Positions 1-14,000 of a DNA stretch of 64,000 bases are shown here, one piece after another. The stretch comes from Phoronis australis. Lineage: Eukaryota; Phoronida; Phoronidae. The translations under genes and the position numbers were made by a program. Under the pieces are notes generated by a model that saw nothing but the letters and a program-made list of their open reading frames with translations, ran no database searches and was not told where the DNA came from. Location of the stretch: NCBI GenBank assembly GCA_002633005.1, contig NMRA01000351.1, positions 417,720-481,719 on the forward strand. Direction: 5' to 3'. Numbering within the stretch: position 1 is the stretch's first letter; each line of letters opens with the position of its first letter.

Positions 1-80
1 ACCTCACGTGTTGAAATGTCAAGCCACAGACACAGAGCTTGATACGTCCGCACACTGTATATTCACAATAACAGTTGTCC
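1..80 (+). CDS. Extra copy of the 3' part of the HYR exon
   Basis: Identical in frame and donor (GTCC|gtaagt) to the end of the exon at 1843-2094; base 1 aligns with base 2015. It belongs to a stretch of about 1650 bases repeated at 2015-3671 and is best read as the unmerged end of another contig, not a second HYR domain. See the duplication entry. Confidence 0.7.
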
Positions 81-1842
81 GTAAGTACATGCACCACTCG
101 TTGTTGCAGGCGTCAGGGTTAAACCATGGCAACCGACATAGGCTTGGAGCCGGGGACAGTCGAGAAAAGAGAGACTACGAATACGAATTAGAGAGAAAAT
201 TCAAGAGAACATTTGACAATTCAGTATCAATGCATGGTTTACCCTTGCGAGGGCCCTGGCCAGGACAATGTTGTTAGGTACTCCGTTTTTGTTGCATACA
301 TGTAGGTCGTCTAAACGCACTTGAAAACATGTATCGAGAAAATTCTTTACGGAGCATATTAATTCATTGGAGTTTTAAATTCAATAAGGCAGTTTTGCAA
401 ATGCAGAAATGCAAAATTATATTTTCCAGAGACCCTTCTCTAGCAAAGGATAACAAAGACAACTGTCGCTCTATTTTTCGTATTTTTCTTTCTCTAAATT
501 GTATATCACTTGAGCAAATAGTTAGCTTGGCAAATAACATCAATTGCTGCGCATTTCCTGACTTTTGAAAATATAGATTTTTTCATATTTAAGGGCCTAA
601 CTCTTGAAGAGGGCCATTGATGACACCATTTTCGTGTTTTGATTGGCAAATTCTTAAGTGGCCGCTCACGAAGAGAGTGCCCAATGTTGGAATCGATTAT
701 CTCTATTTTCCTGTGAAATCGTACAACCGGCTTTCATGCTGAGGAAAGTCACTTCTTGCAAGTTCACCGGACTATGGAATGAAATGTCACTCTTTTTCAA
801 GCTTAATGATTGTCCCATTTCAGACGGCACCCCCTCTCTGTGGCGCGGTTCGGGGGGTCCTCTATACATGCAAATCCTACACTGTCAAGTATTCACGAGG
901 GGAAGTTGAGATTCTAAATTCATCAAAAACACAAAACAACGGTGCACAGTACAGCAGTGTCAAAGTATGCGTCCCAAACAACCAAAAATATGAAAAATAC
1001 AATAGAATTGACCACCATCAAATAGTTGGAATCTTAAAAAACGTGAAGATCACTGTTTGTGAATTACACGAAAAGGCTACTTCTGATGGTTAGTTTTAAA
1101 TAATGTTATATTTTTCTAATAGTACCTTAAGAATAGTATTTCTTTTGAAGGTCGTTTACAATGAATTCACAAATGTCGGAAAGCCTGTGAGCTACAATTT
1201 GTGATGACCGTGTACATGTTGAACGGGGCTACTCAAAATACTCGCAATAATTAACAAATATTTCAGCGATTTTTTTGGAATTCAAGCTAAACTCGTGAAC
1301 CGTTATAGGTAACTTGGAAATGAGCAAAAATACACCTTAATATGAATGCTTCATCTCCCATGTCCTCCACGTTACTCTTCAAAAATTTGCGATCATGTCT
1401 GCGGAAATTGCTTATAACATTACGTTTTGATAAAACAAATTCGTTGGTTTCTGATTTACGAAAACCGACTGGTTAATAAATGATTTTTAGCAATTAGAAG
1501 CTAATATTTTAAGAAATGATGATGTTTCAGTGAATTTAATTGAAGCCCAAATAGTAAAGTGCACTTGGACGCTTCATGCTTATCTAAAGTAACTCTCAGA
1601 CATTGATGAGGAATTAAGTCATTAAATCAAGGTAATGGCATGGATTCGATTGTNTGAATCCTTCTAGAACCAAGACAGTATTAACGAACAGCCGGTCTGA
1701 TGAGCCCCTGCATGAACGGTTGATTCGTTTTTATTTGATTTGTTTTCTTCCATTACTGTCGCTACGTTATAATGAGCTAGTAAGTTCAAATCTCCAAAAC
1801 CATCGAACTTTTACATGTATTCCACTGTTTATGTCTGTACAG

Positions 1843-2094
1843 GAAAAATTCCGCCAACTGTAAAGGGCTGCGTCAAGACTCTTAACGTTACAACGAAATC
1901 CCTAAGCGGGACAACCGTGAAGATACCAAAGCCATACTTCATTGACAGTCTTGGCCAGAACCTCACAGCAGACTGCGGCAAATACATCAGCGACGAGTAT
2001 ACGTTTCCTATTGGACCTCACGTGTTGAAATGTCAAGCCACAGACACAGAGCTTGATACGTCCGCACACTGTATATTCACAATAACAGTTGTCC
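1843..2094 (+). CDS. Gene 1 exon: HYR domain
   Basis: 84 codons, phase 1-1, acceptor gtctgtacag and donor gtaagt. The translation begins KIPPTVKGC and shows the HYR pattern: a Pro-Pro start, a Cys near the start, FPIGPHVLKCQATD (the family FPxGxxxVxYxAxD strand), then AHCIFTITVV. HYR is an immunoglobulin-like extracellular fold that usually sits next to sushi domains, as it does here. It is the first gene 1 exon wholly inside the window. Confidence 0.88.
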
Positions 2095-5000
2095 GTAAGT
2101 ACATGCACCACTCGTTGTTGCAGGCGTCAGGGTTAAACCATGGCAACCGACATAGGCTTGGGGCCGGGGACAGTCGAGAAAAGAGAGACTACGAATACGA
2201 ATTAGAGAGAAAATTCAAGAGAACATTTGACAATTCAGTATCAATGCATGGTTTACCCTTGCGAGGGCCCTGGCCAGGACAATGTTGTTAGGTACTCCGT
2301 TTTTGTTGCATATGTACATGTAGGTCGTCTAAACGCACTTGAAAACATGTATCGAGAAAATTCGTTACGGAGCATATTAATTCATTGGAGTTTTAAATTC
2401 AATAAGGCAGTTTTGCAAATGCAGAAATGCAAAATTATATTTTCCAGAGACCCTTCTCTAGCAAAGGATAACAAAGACAACTGTAACTCTATTTTTCGTA
2501 TTTTTCTTTCTCTAAATTGTGTATCACTTGAGCAAATAGTTAGCTTGGCAAATAACATCAATTGCTGCGCATTTCCTGACTTTTGAAAATGTAGATCTTT
2601 TCATATTTAAGGGCCTAACTCTTGAAGAGGGCCATTGATGACACCATTTTCGTGTTTTGATTGGCAAATTCTTAAGTGGCCGCTCACGAAGAGAGTGCCC
2701 AATGTTGGAATCGATTATATCTATTTTCCTGTGAAATCGTACAACCGGCTTTCATGCTGAGGAAAGTCACTTCTTGCAAGTTCACCGGACTATGGAATGA
2801 AATGTCACTCTTTTTCAAGCTTAATGATTGTCCCATTTCAGACGGCACCCCCTCTCTGTGAGGCGGTTCGGGGAGCCCTTTATACATGTAAATCCTACAC
2901 TGTCAAGTATTCACGAGGGGAAGTTGAGATTCTAAATTCATCAAAAACACAAAACAACGGTGCACAGTACAGCGGTGTCAAAGTATTCGACCCAAACAAC
3001 CAAAAATATGAAAAATACAATAGAATTGACCACCATCGAATAGTTGGAATCTTAAAAAAGGTGAAGATCACTGTTTGTGAATTACACGAAAAGGCTACTT
3101 CTGATGGTTAGTTTTAAATAATGTTATATTTTTCTAATAGTACCATAAGAATAGTATTTCTTTTGAAGGTCGTTTACAATGAATTCACAAGTGTCGGAAA
3201 GCCTGTGAGCTACAATTTGTGATGACCGTGTACATGCTGAACGGGGCTACTCAAAATACTCGCAATAATTAACAAATATTTCAGCGATTTTTTTGGAATT
3301 CAAGCTAAACTCGTGAACCGTTGTAGGTAACTAGGAAATGAGCAAAAATACACCTTAATATGAATGCTTCATCTCCCATGTCCTCCAGGTTACTCTTCAA
3401 AAATTTGTGATCATGTCTGCGGAAATTGCTTATAACATTACGTTTTGATAAAACAAATTCGTTGGTTTCTGATTTACGAAAACCGACTAGTTAATAAATG
3501 ATTTTTAGCAATTAGAAGCTAATATTTTAAGAAATGATGATGTTTCAGTGAATTTAATTGAAGCCCAAATAGTAAAGTGCACTTGGACGCTTCATGCTTA
3601 TCTAAAGTAACTCTCAGACATTGATGAGGAATTAAGTCATTAAATCAAGGTAATGGCATGGATTCGATTGTTCTAAATTACGTGTTTATGTATCTACGAA
3701 AATGGGTTTATTGACAGATGATTTTATTACAATTATAAGCTAATCTTGTAAGAAATGACAATGCTTCAACGAACTTAGTTGCAGGCAGACATTGGAAAAA
3801 TTCCGGTTGTGCATGTATCATCAGATCCCCAAATATAAAAGTACACTAAACGATTTGATTTGTCTATCTGAAAAAAGTCTCAAAGATATTGATGAATGTC
3901 GGACAGCTCTACAAATTGTCCTAAAAATTTCCACAATTCAACTTGTTTATTGACTTAGGAAATAGATGAGTGGGTTTAAGTTCACAAACCGTAGATCGAA
4001 AAAGAAGTTTAAGTACTTAAATAAATAAAATTAAACTTATTTCTCATCAACTTGGAAAGGTTCTCTTTGCACTTCCTTGATATTGTTAGTTTCCAATAGT
4101 ATTGCGCAATGAATTTTCTTCAACAATCAATCATTTGCTTTCCCTTCCTGACATACTACACACACTGAGCACGTCATGACTGACGCAACCACGATGAAAA
4201 TAAGGTGTAATCATGCAGTGGACCTGTTCAGAATCTTAGTGATCCACGGGAGCTGAATTTGGGACACACTCTGTATAATTTCCCCCGGCCACAAGAAACT
4301 GGACTACTAGGTGGATGTGTTTCATCAAGGGATTTTGAAACGGCCACAAAGGCTCTCATACCAGGGACCACGGGACCTCACCTTTCCAAAAAATTCCTTG
4401 AAAGAATGGCCTTGATAAAATGAAGTTTTCCTGAAACTTGATCATAATAAAACAAATCTTGACTTTTGAGCCAGCGCAGAGGAATACGTACGAGCTAAGC
4501 TACCTGTCTCAAGTGAATCGCTGAGCTGACCAGTGACTAGCTCTAGTTCATCGAATCCACTGTTGGATCCCAGCTACCCGTCAGTGCGCTGGGCCTAAAC
4601 CCATTCTTATTCTCTGTGAAACTTCGTTGATTCACGGTAATTCAAATCCTGATAGCTGCATCTCAAGTATTTCCCTTCAACCTAGCTATGGCGGACGCCG
4701 TGGGGTCGGTGCAAATATGGTGACATCCAGAGAACGGGGTGGCGGGTGGCGATAGGAACGAGGTATGTTGGCGAAGTCGAATTGGTTTGTACCCCCACCC
4801 CAATAATTTTTGCCTTCCTACGGGCCTGATCAATCAGGCAAGGTTCTAAATGATACATCAAGGTGAACCAACAAATGGAATCCTCTTCAACTAGCACCTA
4901 TATGCATTCATTGAGCTATAGCATAGACTGTATTCAACTGCAACTTAAATGTACTGTATATACACACTTGGATACGACCTGATTACGATCTGATTTACAT

Positions 5001-8000
5001 GTACATATCTTCTAGCAAACAAATGCGCCAATCTGAGCGCTCCTGAGAATGGTGCCTTATCGTGTTCTAAATGGCTGTTCGGAATACTGTGCCAGATGTC
5101 GTGCCAGGTGGGATATGACATCATACCACAAGGTGCTTCCTTTGACGGAAGGTTCGCCTGTCAAGCTGACGGCAACTGGTCTCCAACTGGAGTCGTGCCT
5201 GATTGCTCCCAAATAAGTATGTATCGATTATTGCTTCGCTCTTCCATTTTAGCCGAATGAATGAATGTGTGTCCAGTATGCTTATCCTGTTAACGGGAAT
5301 TGCAACCATCCCGAAGGGAAGCTTGGCTTCTATGATGTAGCCAGTGTTGCAGTGGTAAAATTAGAGGTACATGTAAGTAGGCGCCCAAAGCCCACCGTAT
5401 CACATTGAGCACTGTGGTGCGTAGGCGCTATACGTTCAAATGCCTACCTGCGCCTACGCCCCACTACAGCACTGGATGTACAGCGAATTAATGCCACCTT
5501 ACTTTTCACGCTTGGACCTTTCCCCACACACTCACTTCGTTAATCAAACCGTCCCTCGTTCCGTTCCTCAGAGACTCTACCCGTCGGCCCGTCCGCCCCT
5601 TCCTCCTTTTCAACCTCCCACCCTCCATCTTACCCTCCAAAACTCCTTCCGTCTGTCCCTACCTCCCTCTCCTCCTCGCACCCTCCCCTCACCCTATCAA
5701 CCTTCCACCCTCCCTCCCTCCCGCACCTCCTTCCTCCCGTACTTCCTCTTTCCAGCCGAGATCAAGCAAGCGTTCACTTGACAATCTTTCAAACTCATTT
5801 CAGGTAACCCAAACAGGTTGGCGTTGCCATCCGAATTATTCTACTATGTTGGTGAATGCGGCAACGAAACCGTGAATCAACAAATTAAAGAAAATTTCAT
5901 AAAGAGCCTCAACACCTCTGCGACATTTTCTTTCTTGTGCACTGACTACAAAGACCAATGCAACGCTGAGGGGGTATCTGTCAAATGTGGTCTCAAAAAC
6001 CCTCCAACTAGTCGTCGAGTTAAGCGATTATCTCTACGGCAATTCCGTGTACCAGCGGTAATCATCAATTTCAATCTTGTTTTAAACTTGCCTCCAGAGA
6101 TTCGTGAATTAAATACAACACAATACAGGGATATCTTCAGAAATTCTGAAGACAAACTTTACAGTGTCTTTGACAGTGTTAAGAGCGAAATTGTCAGTGG
6201 AAACATCAGCCTGGAATCCAGATTCCCAGAACTCAATTTAACACTTGCTCAAGACTCATTTGCTAAAGGCTTGGTCTCAGCAAAATGTCCTCCTGGTAAA
6301 GTGGCAGCGGCCGGATCAGGAACGTGTGGTAAGAAGTGTTTTCTATATACATCTCAGCATTCTATGTTCTTTACCTTCGGGGGTCATGATGTGCCTTTGC
6401 TCTTTTTCAGTGTTCAGTTTATTTGAGTCAGCAGGCGTACAGGCTGTAGGTCAAGTTACGTACGTTCGGTGGAAGATGTGTAATTTAAACGACTTTTTAC
6501 TGATGAAGACTTTTTTACTTCGGTTTCGTAACCCATTAGTACAACAGAAGCTGTTAGTTGTTTGCGTTCTCGTATAGCATTGGTGAGTGAAATTACTGCC
6601 GTCATTAAATACGTCAAAACTGGTTCCATCTAGTGTCGTGTCCCGTGGGTCATTACTACCACACTGGCAGCTGTGTCGAGTGTCCAGTAGGGTTTTACCA
6701 AGACAAAGAAGCCCAGCTGCAGTGCAATCCTTGCCCTCTGGGAACAACGACTGCGCTACCTGGTGCCAATATTGACTCTTTCTGCGAAGGTAGGTAGGTC
6801 TGCGCCAATTAATGTAAACATCCCAACGTTATGTTTAACACAACAAATGGCAAGTTCTCGTCAACTCTCCCCCCCCCCCCNCCCCCCCCCCGTCCACCTG
6901 ATGAAAGCTACATCCAATTCCATTCGTAAGCACTCGTTAGTCACATTATTATTTTTACTTCCGATAAATGTATTTTTGGGATTGTAGTTGGATTACATAG
7001 ACTTTTTAGAAGTTGTCAATTTTGACCAGACCCCATAAGCAGTATAAAGCAACAAATCCGTTGTGTTTTGTGACTTAGTTAGAAATCACTAATTACTTCA
7101 GATGTCTGCCAAACATTGTTCGCTGTAAGTAATCAAGTAATCAGCTTAAAGGAGAATGCCACCCGATTTAATTAGTCTTTTTACCGTCTTAATCGATCTG
7201 TATCCACATCACCACGTATATGGTGGATCTTACCTCAGCGAGAGGTGTCACGTTAACCAGTGAGGAAGGTGAGAAACGACGTAGCAACGTCAGTGGTTCT
7301 TCTACAGAGTGAGTGCCGCTGTGGTGTAGTGTATCGGTCCCGCTTGTGCGAACTATGAAGCTGCGAGGAAACGGGTATATTGTGTTTTCAATTTCCTCGA
7401 GAGCCGATAATGCTTCGGAAGTGCCTCACAGTAGTGAGGAATCAAAATTACGCCGTTAATACCAGCCTCCCGTTCAGTAACGCTAGGACCTCGCTAAAAA
7501 GCAAGACTTCGCGAGATTACTTGAGATATTGCCGTGCATTTTAAATGAGAACACGTGACGTTGACTAGGTTTTAGCTAGGTCCTAGCATAGGTCCTAGCG
7601 TCTACTGAACGCACGCTAGGTATGAGGCAGTGAAACATCTCCGTGTCTGACAATGGCCTGCATTTCGTCGGATTGGTTGTTGATCAGTTTTTGATTATGG
7701 AGAATTGTAGTTGGCCATGAAAACATAAACAATTACAATTAATTCAACGTGTGAGAACATAACGTTTTATATATTTAACCTGTTTGATAACTGACTCGTT
7801 CGTGAGGCTACTGTTTGGTTCTCTGGGTTTAGGATGTTCTAGTCAGTTTTTTTTTCTCAGCCCTAAGAAAAGTCGTAAGCACATCTCAGCTTAGATGAGG
7901 TCAGGATGGTCCGTGAGACACATCTACGCTTCTCCAAGAAGGCGTTTCAATTGCGGAATTTGAGGCAGCAAACGCAAGCGTCAATCGTTTCCATTATAGT

Positions 8001-11000
8001 GCAGTTAGCTCACTGACATCATGCCTTGGCAAGTCATTTAAACGGTTTTCGGAGTTATCCTCATGTTCCGTTGTCTGTGCACGTTCACGGAGCCTCTCTA
8101 TTATTTCTTGATCAGTGAATTCCGGTTCGAACTGTTCGACCTGTGAAGTCTTCGTCGCATGACCCCTCGTCGAAGTCAGAATTGCGAAGTTGCCACGTTG
8201 ACGTTTATTATTGTGCGTTCTGTTTCAAAATGAATTATTCTCATCCTAACCAATGCTTATATAAAACTGAAACAAAGTCTGTCTCATTTTTGATTAGATA
8301 TAATTTGTAATGCCTTGGAGTGTTCGTGAGTGCAAATGTTTTGAAGAGCCAGCAATGGATAATCACTGCGTTACCGGCTTTGCAATAAACTCATTTACCA
8401 GGCACCGAGGCCGTGTGAGCGCATGCTAATTCAGTGTTTGCTGACAGAAATCTGTTGTGAAACAATAGCTCGATTTGATATCCTATGGTCAGATATTAGG
8501 GAATCTTTATTTAGATATTCATATACATTGTTCGAATCATTGATACTGAACAACTTTTCCCCTGACGGTTCTGTGGAAGGGTAACCTGACTTCGCGGCCC
8601 CCGACGAGCTAGTAAGTAGATTTGCAGTTTCGCGACTAATTCACCAAAATAATGACGTGCAAGCTCACTAATATAATGTTTTCGTGAATGGAAGTTTAGT
8701 TTCCAACTTTGGCTGGTACGTGGTGTCTTCAATCCGGCCGCGATTGGCCCGATCGGGTTCTGGGCCACTGGCCGGAATAGCAAGCGTTTTGCGTGTTTAG
8801 ATATGAAAAAATCGTAAGTAAAAATTACGACACACAGCTATGTTATCCTGTCTGTATTTCAGGGACGAATAATTTGAATTTATCACCGAACAGACCCTAA
8901 ACTCCCGCGACCGATCTTGGTAAATTGGCCTACCGAACTGTAGGATGCAGTACGTTCAAATACTTAAAAATCCGTATCAGCAAAATAAAATAACTCGTTT
9001 GTTCAGTAACTCGATGTATTTTTAAGGGTTTTACATCGAATTTTGATGATTTATTGGTGTAAAACGATGAATTCAAGCGATAAGCTAACACTAGTAAGCG
9101 TAATGTGAACTGCTAAACAGACTGCATTCGAACCTCTGACGTCATTGGTTAATTTCAACACCTCCGTGTCGTCAGGTGTCGGGTAAAATAGATGTACATG
9201 CTGTTATCGAGTGGAACTAATCGATCTTAAGTGATACAAAATAGGTTGTTTTTATCGTGGCATTCTCCTTTAATGCGCTAAAACTCTATGCCAAGTTTAA
9301 CCAGTGGGATTTAGCTCCACCAGCTGATCGTTTGACTGCAACCGCGGGGGTTCTAGATTCCACTTTGGGGTGATGTCAGATAACCTCTCTGTAGGCGATA
9401 ATCTCTCTTTGAGTGCAAATTACATTAAATTCACCATTGGCATGAATTTTTTCGCTATTCTACACGTACGTACTTTCCGTATGTGGAAGTAACATGTAAG
9501 CTCCTGGGGCCTACCTGTACTTCACTGAAGACTTAAACATACGACCTTTTACAGTATTCATGATATTTATATACACTTATGACAACCAAACAGTCACAAG
9601 ATTCCCTACGATTAAAACAAGTTTAAATATGTCATGAAGACTCACAGTTTTTTATTATAAATTAAAACTTTTTCTTTTTGAAATATTTAAGACGCAAGTT
9701 AACAGGTCGTAAAGTTGCGACTTTGAAGTGAAACAGGCCCCCGCATGCCGTCATTAGTAATAGGGTTGAAAGTTCAAAATTGAAATTTATTTTCAGAAAT
9801 CGACGACTGTAAACAAAACCCTTGTTCAAACAGCGGGACTTGTATTGACGGTCGGGCTAGTTTCACATGTGTGTGCCCTTTAGGCTTCACAGGTACGTAC
9901 GTCCTACAATTGCACCGAAGGCTTGAGTAACACATGTAACCAAGGAGCTTAGGTATGTCTACATCTAACAAGCAACAAATAAACATACAAACATATACAG
10001 TGTACATGTAGTCCGACCAATTCTTCTTCACGGAGTCCATAGATGTGTTTCACGACGCATGTACTTTCATTTATGTCATAACTTAAAACGTTGCTGTTCC
10101 AAAATCGGGTTCAAGTTTCTCGGTTAATTGAAACATTCGAGCACAGAGTAGGGGTAATTGACAAAAATACTATTTCTTTATACACATATCGCCACTGTAT
10201 GGAAGTGAAAAGAATTGAATAGACTCCTGGCGTTCTTTGTCTGTCTAATAGCAGAGCCCTATTTTTGTAACCAGTACCAGGAGCATTTCTCAGGGGAAAG
10301 AAAATATTGCCCAAAGTTGAGAGATCTCAGAGAGTCACCAGTTGATGACTTGGACAATTATACAGTACTATGATATGCGAAAGCACATCAGCATGATGCA
10401 AGTGTGAAGTATCATTTGTTTCCAATTCCAGGTATGGTTAATGAGCCACCGAGACGTAATCAACTTAAGGTGTTGGTTTTAAAACCCGTGATATGTGTAT
10501 AGTGTCGAAGGGTCCAGATGCGATGTATGGCCAAGCCTATTGAAGGCTTGGTCTAGTATAGAGTACGATCAAGAAGTGTTGCTTAATAGCATTAAATGAA
10601 GTTGACTAAACTCTAGAGCAGTGTTTGGCCAAAGGACGTTTATGAATTCCGTGAGGCATTAATGAAATAATTCGTTGAGAGGCGATGTTTTTACGAAAAC
10701 GAAATGAATGTTGCCGGCAAAAACTATATTTGGTGTCGGGACACTCACATATCGACAAGACCGTAGTGATACAGAACTTCTCATTCACGCCTTGGCTACA
10801 TGTTCATTACGTTCATGTTTGGCTCTGTCAAATATACGCCATATATTTGGATTTTTTACCTTTGCTCCCGAATAGGCCATCTGTCCAATAATCATCTCGG
10901 ACCTGTCGGCAGAAACTCACGTAATAGGGTGTCAATCAAATGTATTTTTACCGTGTGCTTGTTTCGAGTTAAATATCCTGATAAGTTCTACAACCTGGAT

Positions 11001-14000
11001 GGAAAAACATGAAACTGCCAAAAGCAAGGGTATTGCTTCAACTGGTCAGTAAATAACTTCATTAGAATGCTATGTAAATGTGAGTCTGTTTATCACTAGC
11101 CATCCAAAAGAAAAAAGAGAATTATATCTAGATTAAAGCTTTCAATGTCTGTTGATTGCCTGCCGTCTTCGTGATGAAGTGGGGTTTACCACTTCATTTA
11201 CTCTTAGATGAGCTCTTGAAATTAGCGCGTTGGAAATAGTGCATAGGCGTATGAATCCCTCATCTCTGTTCATACATCTTGTCGTCTTTTTGATGTAAAT
11301 AGACGAGATGATGAACTCACATAATGCGATATCTCTGTGTACGAAGACTCCCATTGAGGATTCGTTGCTCATTATTAGGAACAGTGTATGGTCCCCTTAA
11401 AATTCTCCCAGATTCCACTTGGCAGTTCGGGGGTTCGAATGTCTGAATGGCCAAATCCTGGCTAATACGCAGCCTTGTCAGTCCGTTCAGCTATGTCTTC
11501 ATGCACCATCTGGACGAGAAAGCTCTGAATATGTCTCCTTTAGATATCAGACAGCGAATTTGCAAAAGATACAATGCCATTGTACGTTGAAGATATTTTT
11601 GAAATACTTAAGTGTGGTTATAGTGTCACCGAGCATCTCAACTCCATAGACACATAGGGTAACACCAAGGCCACTGTAGAAAAGCAGACCAACGACTCTT
11701 TAGCTTTCCCTGATGTCCGAATTATCATATCGCATGACTGTAGTCTTAAGATGGAAATATTCTAAAAATGCACACACGGCGACCAGTTTCTTCATTTCAT
11801 CTCGTGCCATCATCTTCATCAAAAATTTGGAGTAGTGCCCGCGGCCCATGTTGATGATCCTTTCACCAGCAATTAAGTGGGAACACAATAAGTGTACCGT
11901 AAACACGTGTCTAAGTGTGTGGTCACTACACCATATGTCAGAAGCCCATAGCATGTGCTTCAAAAACTACATTTTGATGTAGTCAGTAAACGAACCGTTT
12001 TAAGGGTTGGAAATTTGTACATTGAAAGTGTAGAATTAAGTCATATATATCACATTCGAATTGACAGAGGCGGATCTACAGGGGGGTTCAGGGGGTTTAA
12101 ACTCCCCCCCCCTCGGGACAGGATCAAAAATAAAAACTGGAAAAAAATCGCCAGAAAAAACGAAATTAGCTACTAAACATCCCAAAAAATCTTACACGGG
12201 AGGAGGGAAACCCTCTCGCGACATTCCTTCTCCTCGGCGCCCATCAAAAATTAATCTGCAAACGTCGAAATTGCGATTGCGTGAATACATTTATCAAGAA
12301 ATAATACGGTGAATATATCTTCAAGGAAATCAAGTCCCTCGAAAGAACTTAATATTCAATAGAATATTCGACTTTTTACTATTCGTTTGTCAACCTGCCA
12401 TTTGCATTGATGTGAACTCGTAAACCGAAACATTCATTTGGCTGATTGGCTGGCATCAGGTCACTACATGACGTCATTAAATCAAAACATGAGATTACAA
12501 GATGTCAGACGATTTGATTCTCCGTTGTTAGAAAGAGGCAAAAAGAGCAGGAATACTACTGTTAAGACCGTATGCGGTTTTCTAAGTACATTTGTACATG
12601 TATGTCAAGGGAATTTGATTTGATTAGTATAAACACACTCAGGAACAAGAATTTTCCTCGCATTCTTTTGGCTTATGCCCACTTCACAAATCGGTGAAAT
12701 GCTCTCCGATGGACCTTCGGCTCTGTATATGAGCTGAGTATTGGCTAATGTTGATGCAGTCATGAAACCGTGCCCCGTCATCAAAAATTTGCTGATGCAC
12801 TCCAAGGGCAAACGGGAAATGTATGGAGTCAGTGGGCGATCTTTAAAATCCCCCTTTGTTTCATGTGATAGTGTGTACATAGGTGAAACATCTCGAAATT
12901 GTGGTTATCGCCTTAAAGAACACAAAAGATGTATATATCATTTGTGTGAAAAAATATTTTACCAGGTGTGACAGAAAAGTTTCGATGAGACAGTTTAATA
13001 TAAATCTGTCGTTACTGAATCATTCAGTGAAAGAAAACCATGTGATAAACTGGGAGAGCAGCAGTCTAACTGTATGTCAAGAAGCCAACAACTACAAACT
13101 CAAAATGCAGGGGTCTCTTTACTTCAAACAGACGCTAAGGTGTATGGACAAAGATGAGAGCTCTCTACGCCTAAACCCTGTTTACGACGCACTACTTTCA
13201 AGTCATTCACCTAGTTGTGCAGGTAATCACCACGTACTGAGGATGGAAGCACCCAGTCAACAGCAATGTCAAAAATTCCAGTGATAATTCTCGTTTTTCT
13301 ATTGGATGGCTAATAAGAAGCTGACTGTGATAGGTTTCAATTGGGGTTTTTGTCAGGTGCTGTTTGCGACACTCATGACTGTATTCAGAACAAGTGCAAG
13401 AACAACGCTACCTGTGTTGGCTTCAAGTTCTATTACGAGTGTAACTGCACTGAAGAGTTCTCAGGTCGTTATTGTGAGCACAGAAAAGGTAAGGACATTA
13501 CTGACAAAAGTCTTGTANTGATTTGATTAGTATAAACACACTCAGGAACAAGAATTTTCCTCGCATTCTTTTGGCTTATGCCCACTTCACAAATCGGTGA
13601 AATGCTCTCCGATGGACCTTCGGCTCTGTATATGAGCTGAGTATTGGCTAATGTTGATGCAGTCATGAAACCGTGCCCCGTCATCAAAAATTTGCTGATG
13701 CACTCCAAGGGCAAACGGGAAATGTATGGAGTCAGTGGGCGATCTTTAAAATCCCCCTTTGTTTCATGTGATAGTGTGTACATAGGTGAAACATCTCGAA
13801 ATTGTGGTTATCGCCTTAAAGAACACAAAAGATGTATATATCATTTGTGTGGAAAAATATTTTACCAGGTGTGACAGAAAAGTTTCGATGAGACAGTTTA
13901 ATATAAATCTGTCGTTACTGAATCATTCAGTGAAAGAAAACCATGTGATAGACTGGGAGAGCAGCAGTCTAACTGTATGTCAAGAAGCCAACAACTACAA

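Noticed and set aside
2797-3111. 104-codon frame after a possible acceptor (catttcag) with a donor-like GATG|gttagt; also at 779-1093
   Set aside because: The two copies differ almost only by amino-acid-changing substitutions (for example FDP/CVP, R/Q, K/N, G/S), the entry phase does not fit the phase 1 neighbours, and no domain pattern is present. It is intron.
5440-5781. 113-codon Pro/Leu/Ser frame before module A
   Set aside because: It is a C/T-rich intronic tract; the real exon begins at 5804 in a different context.
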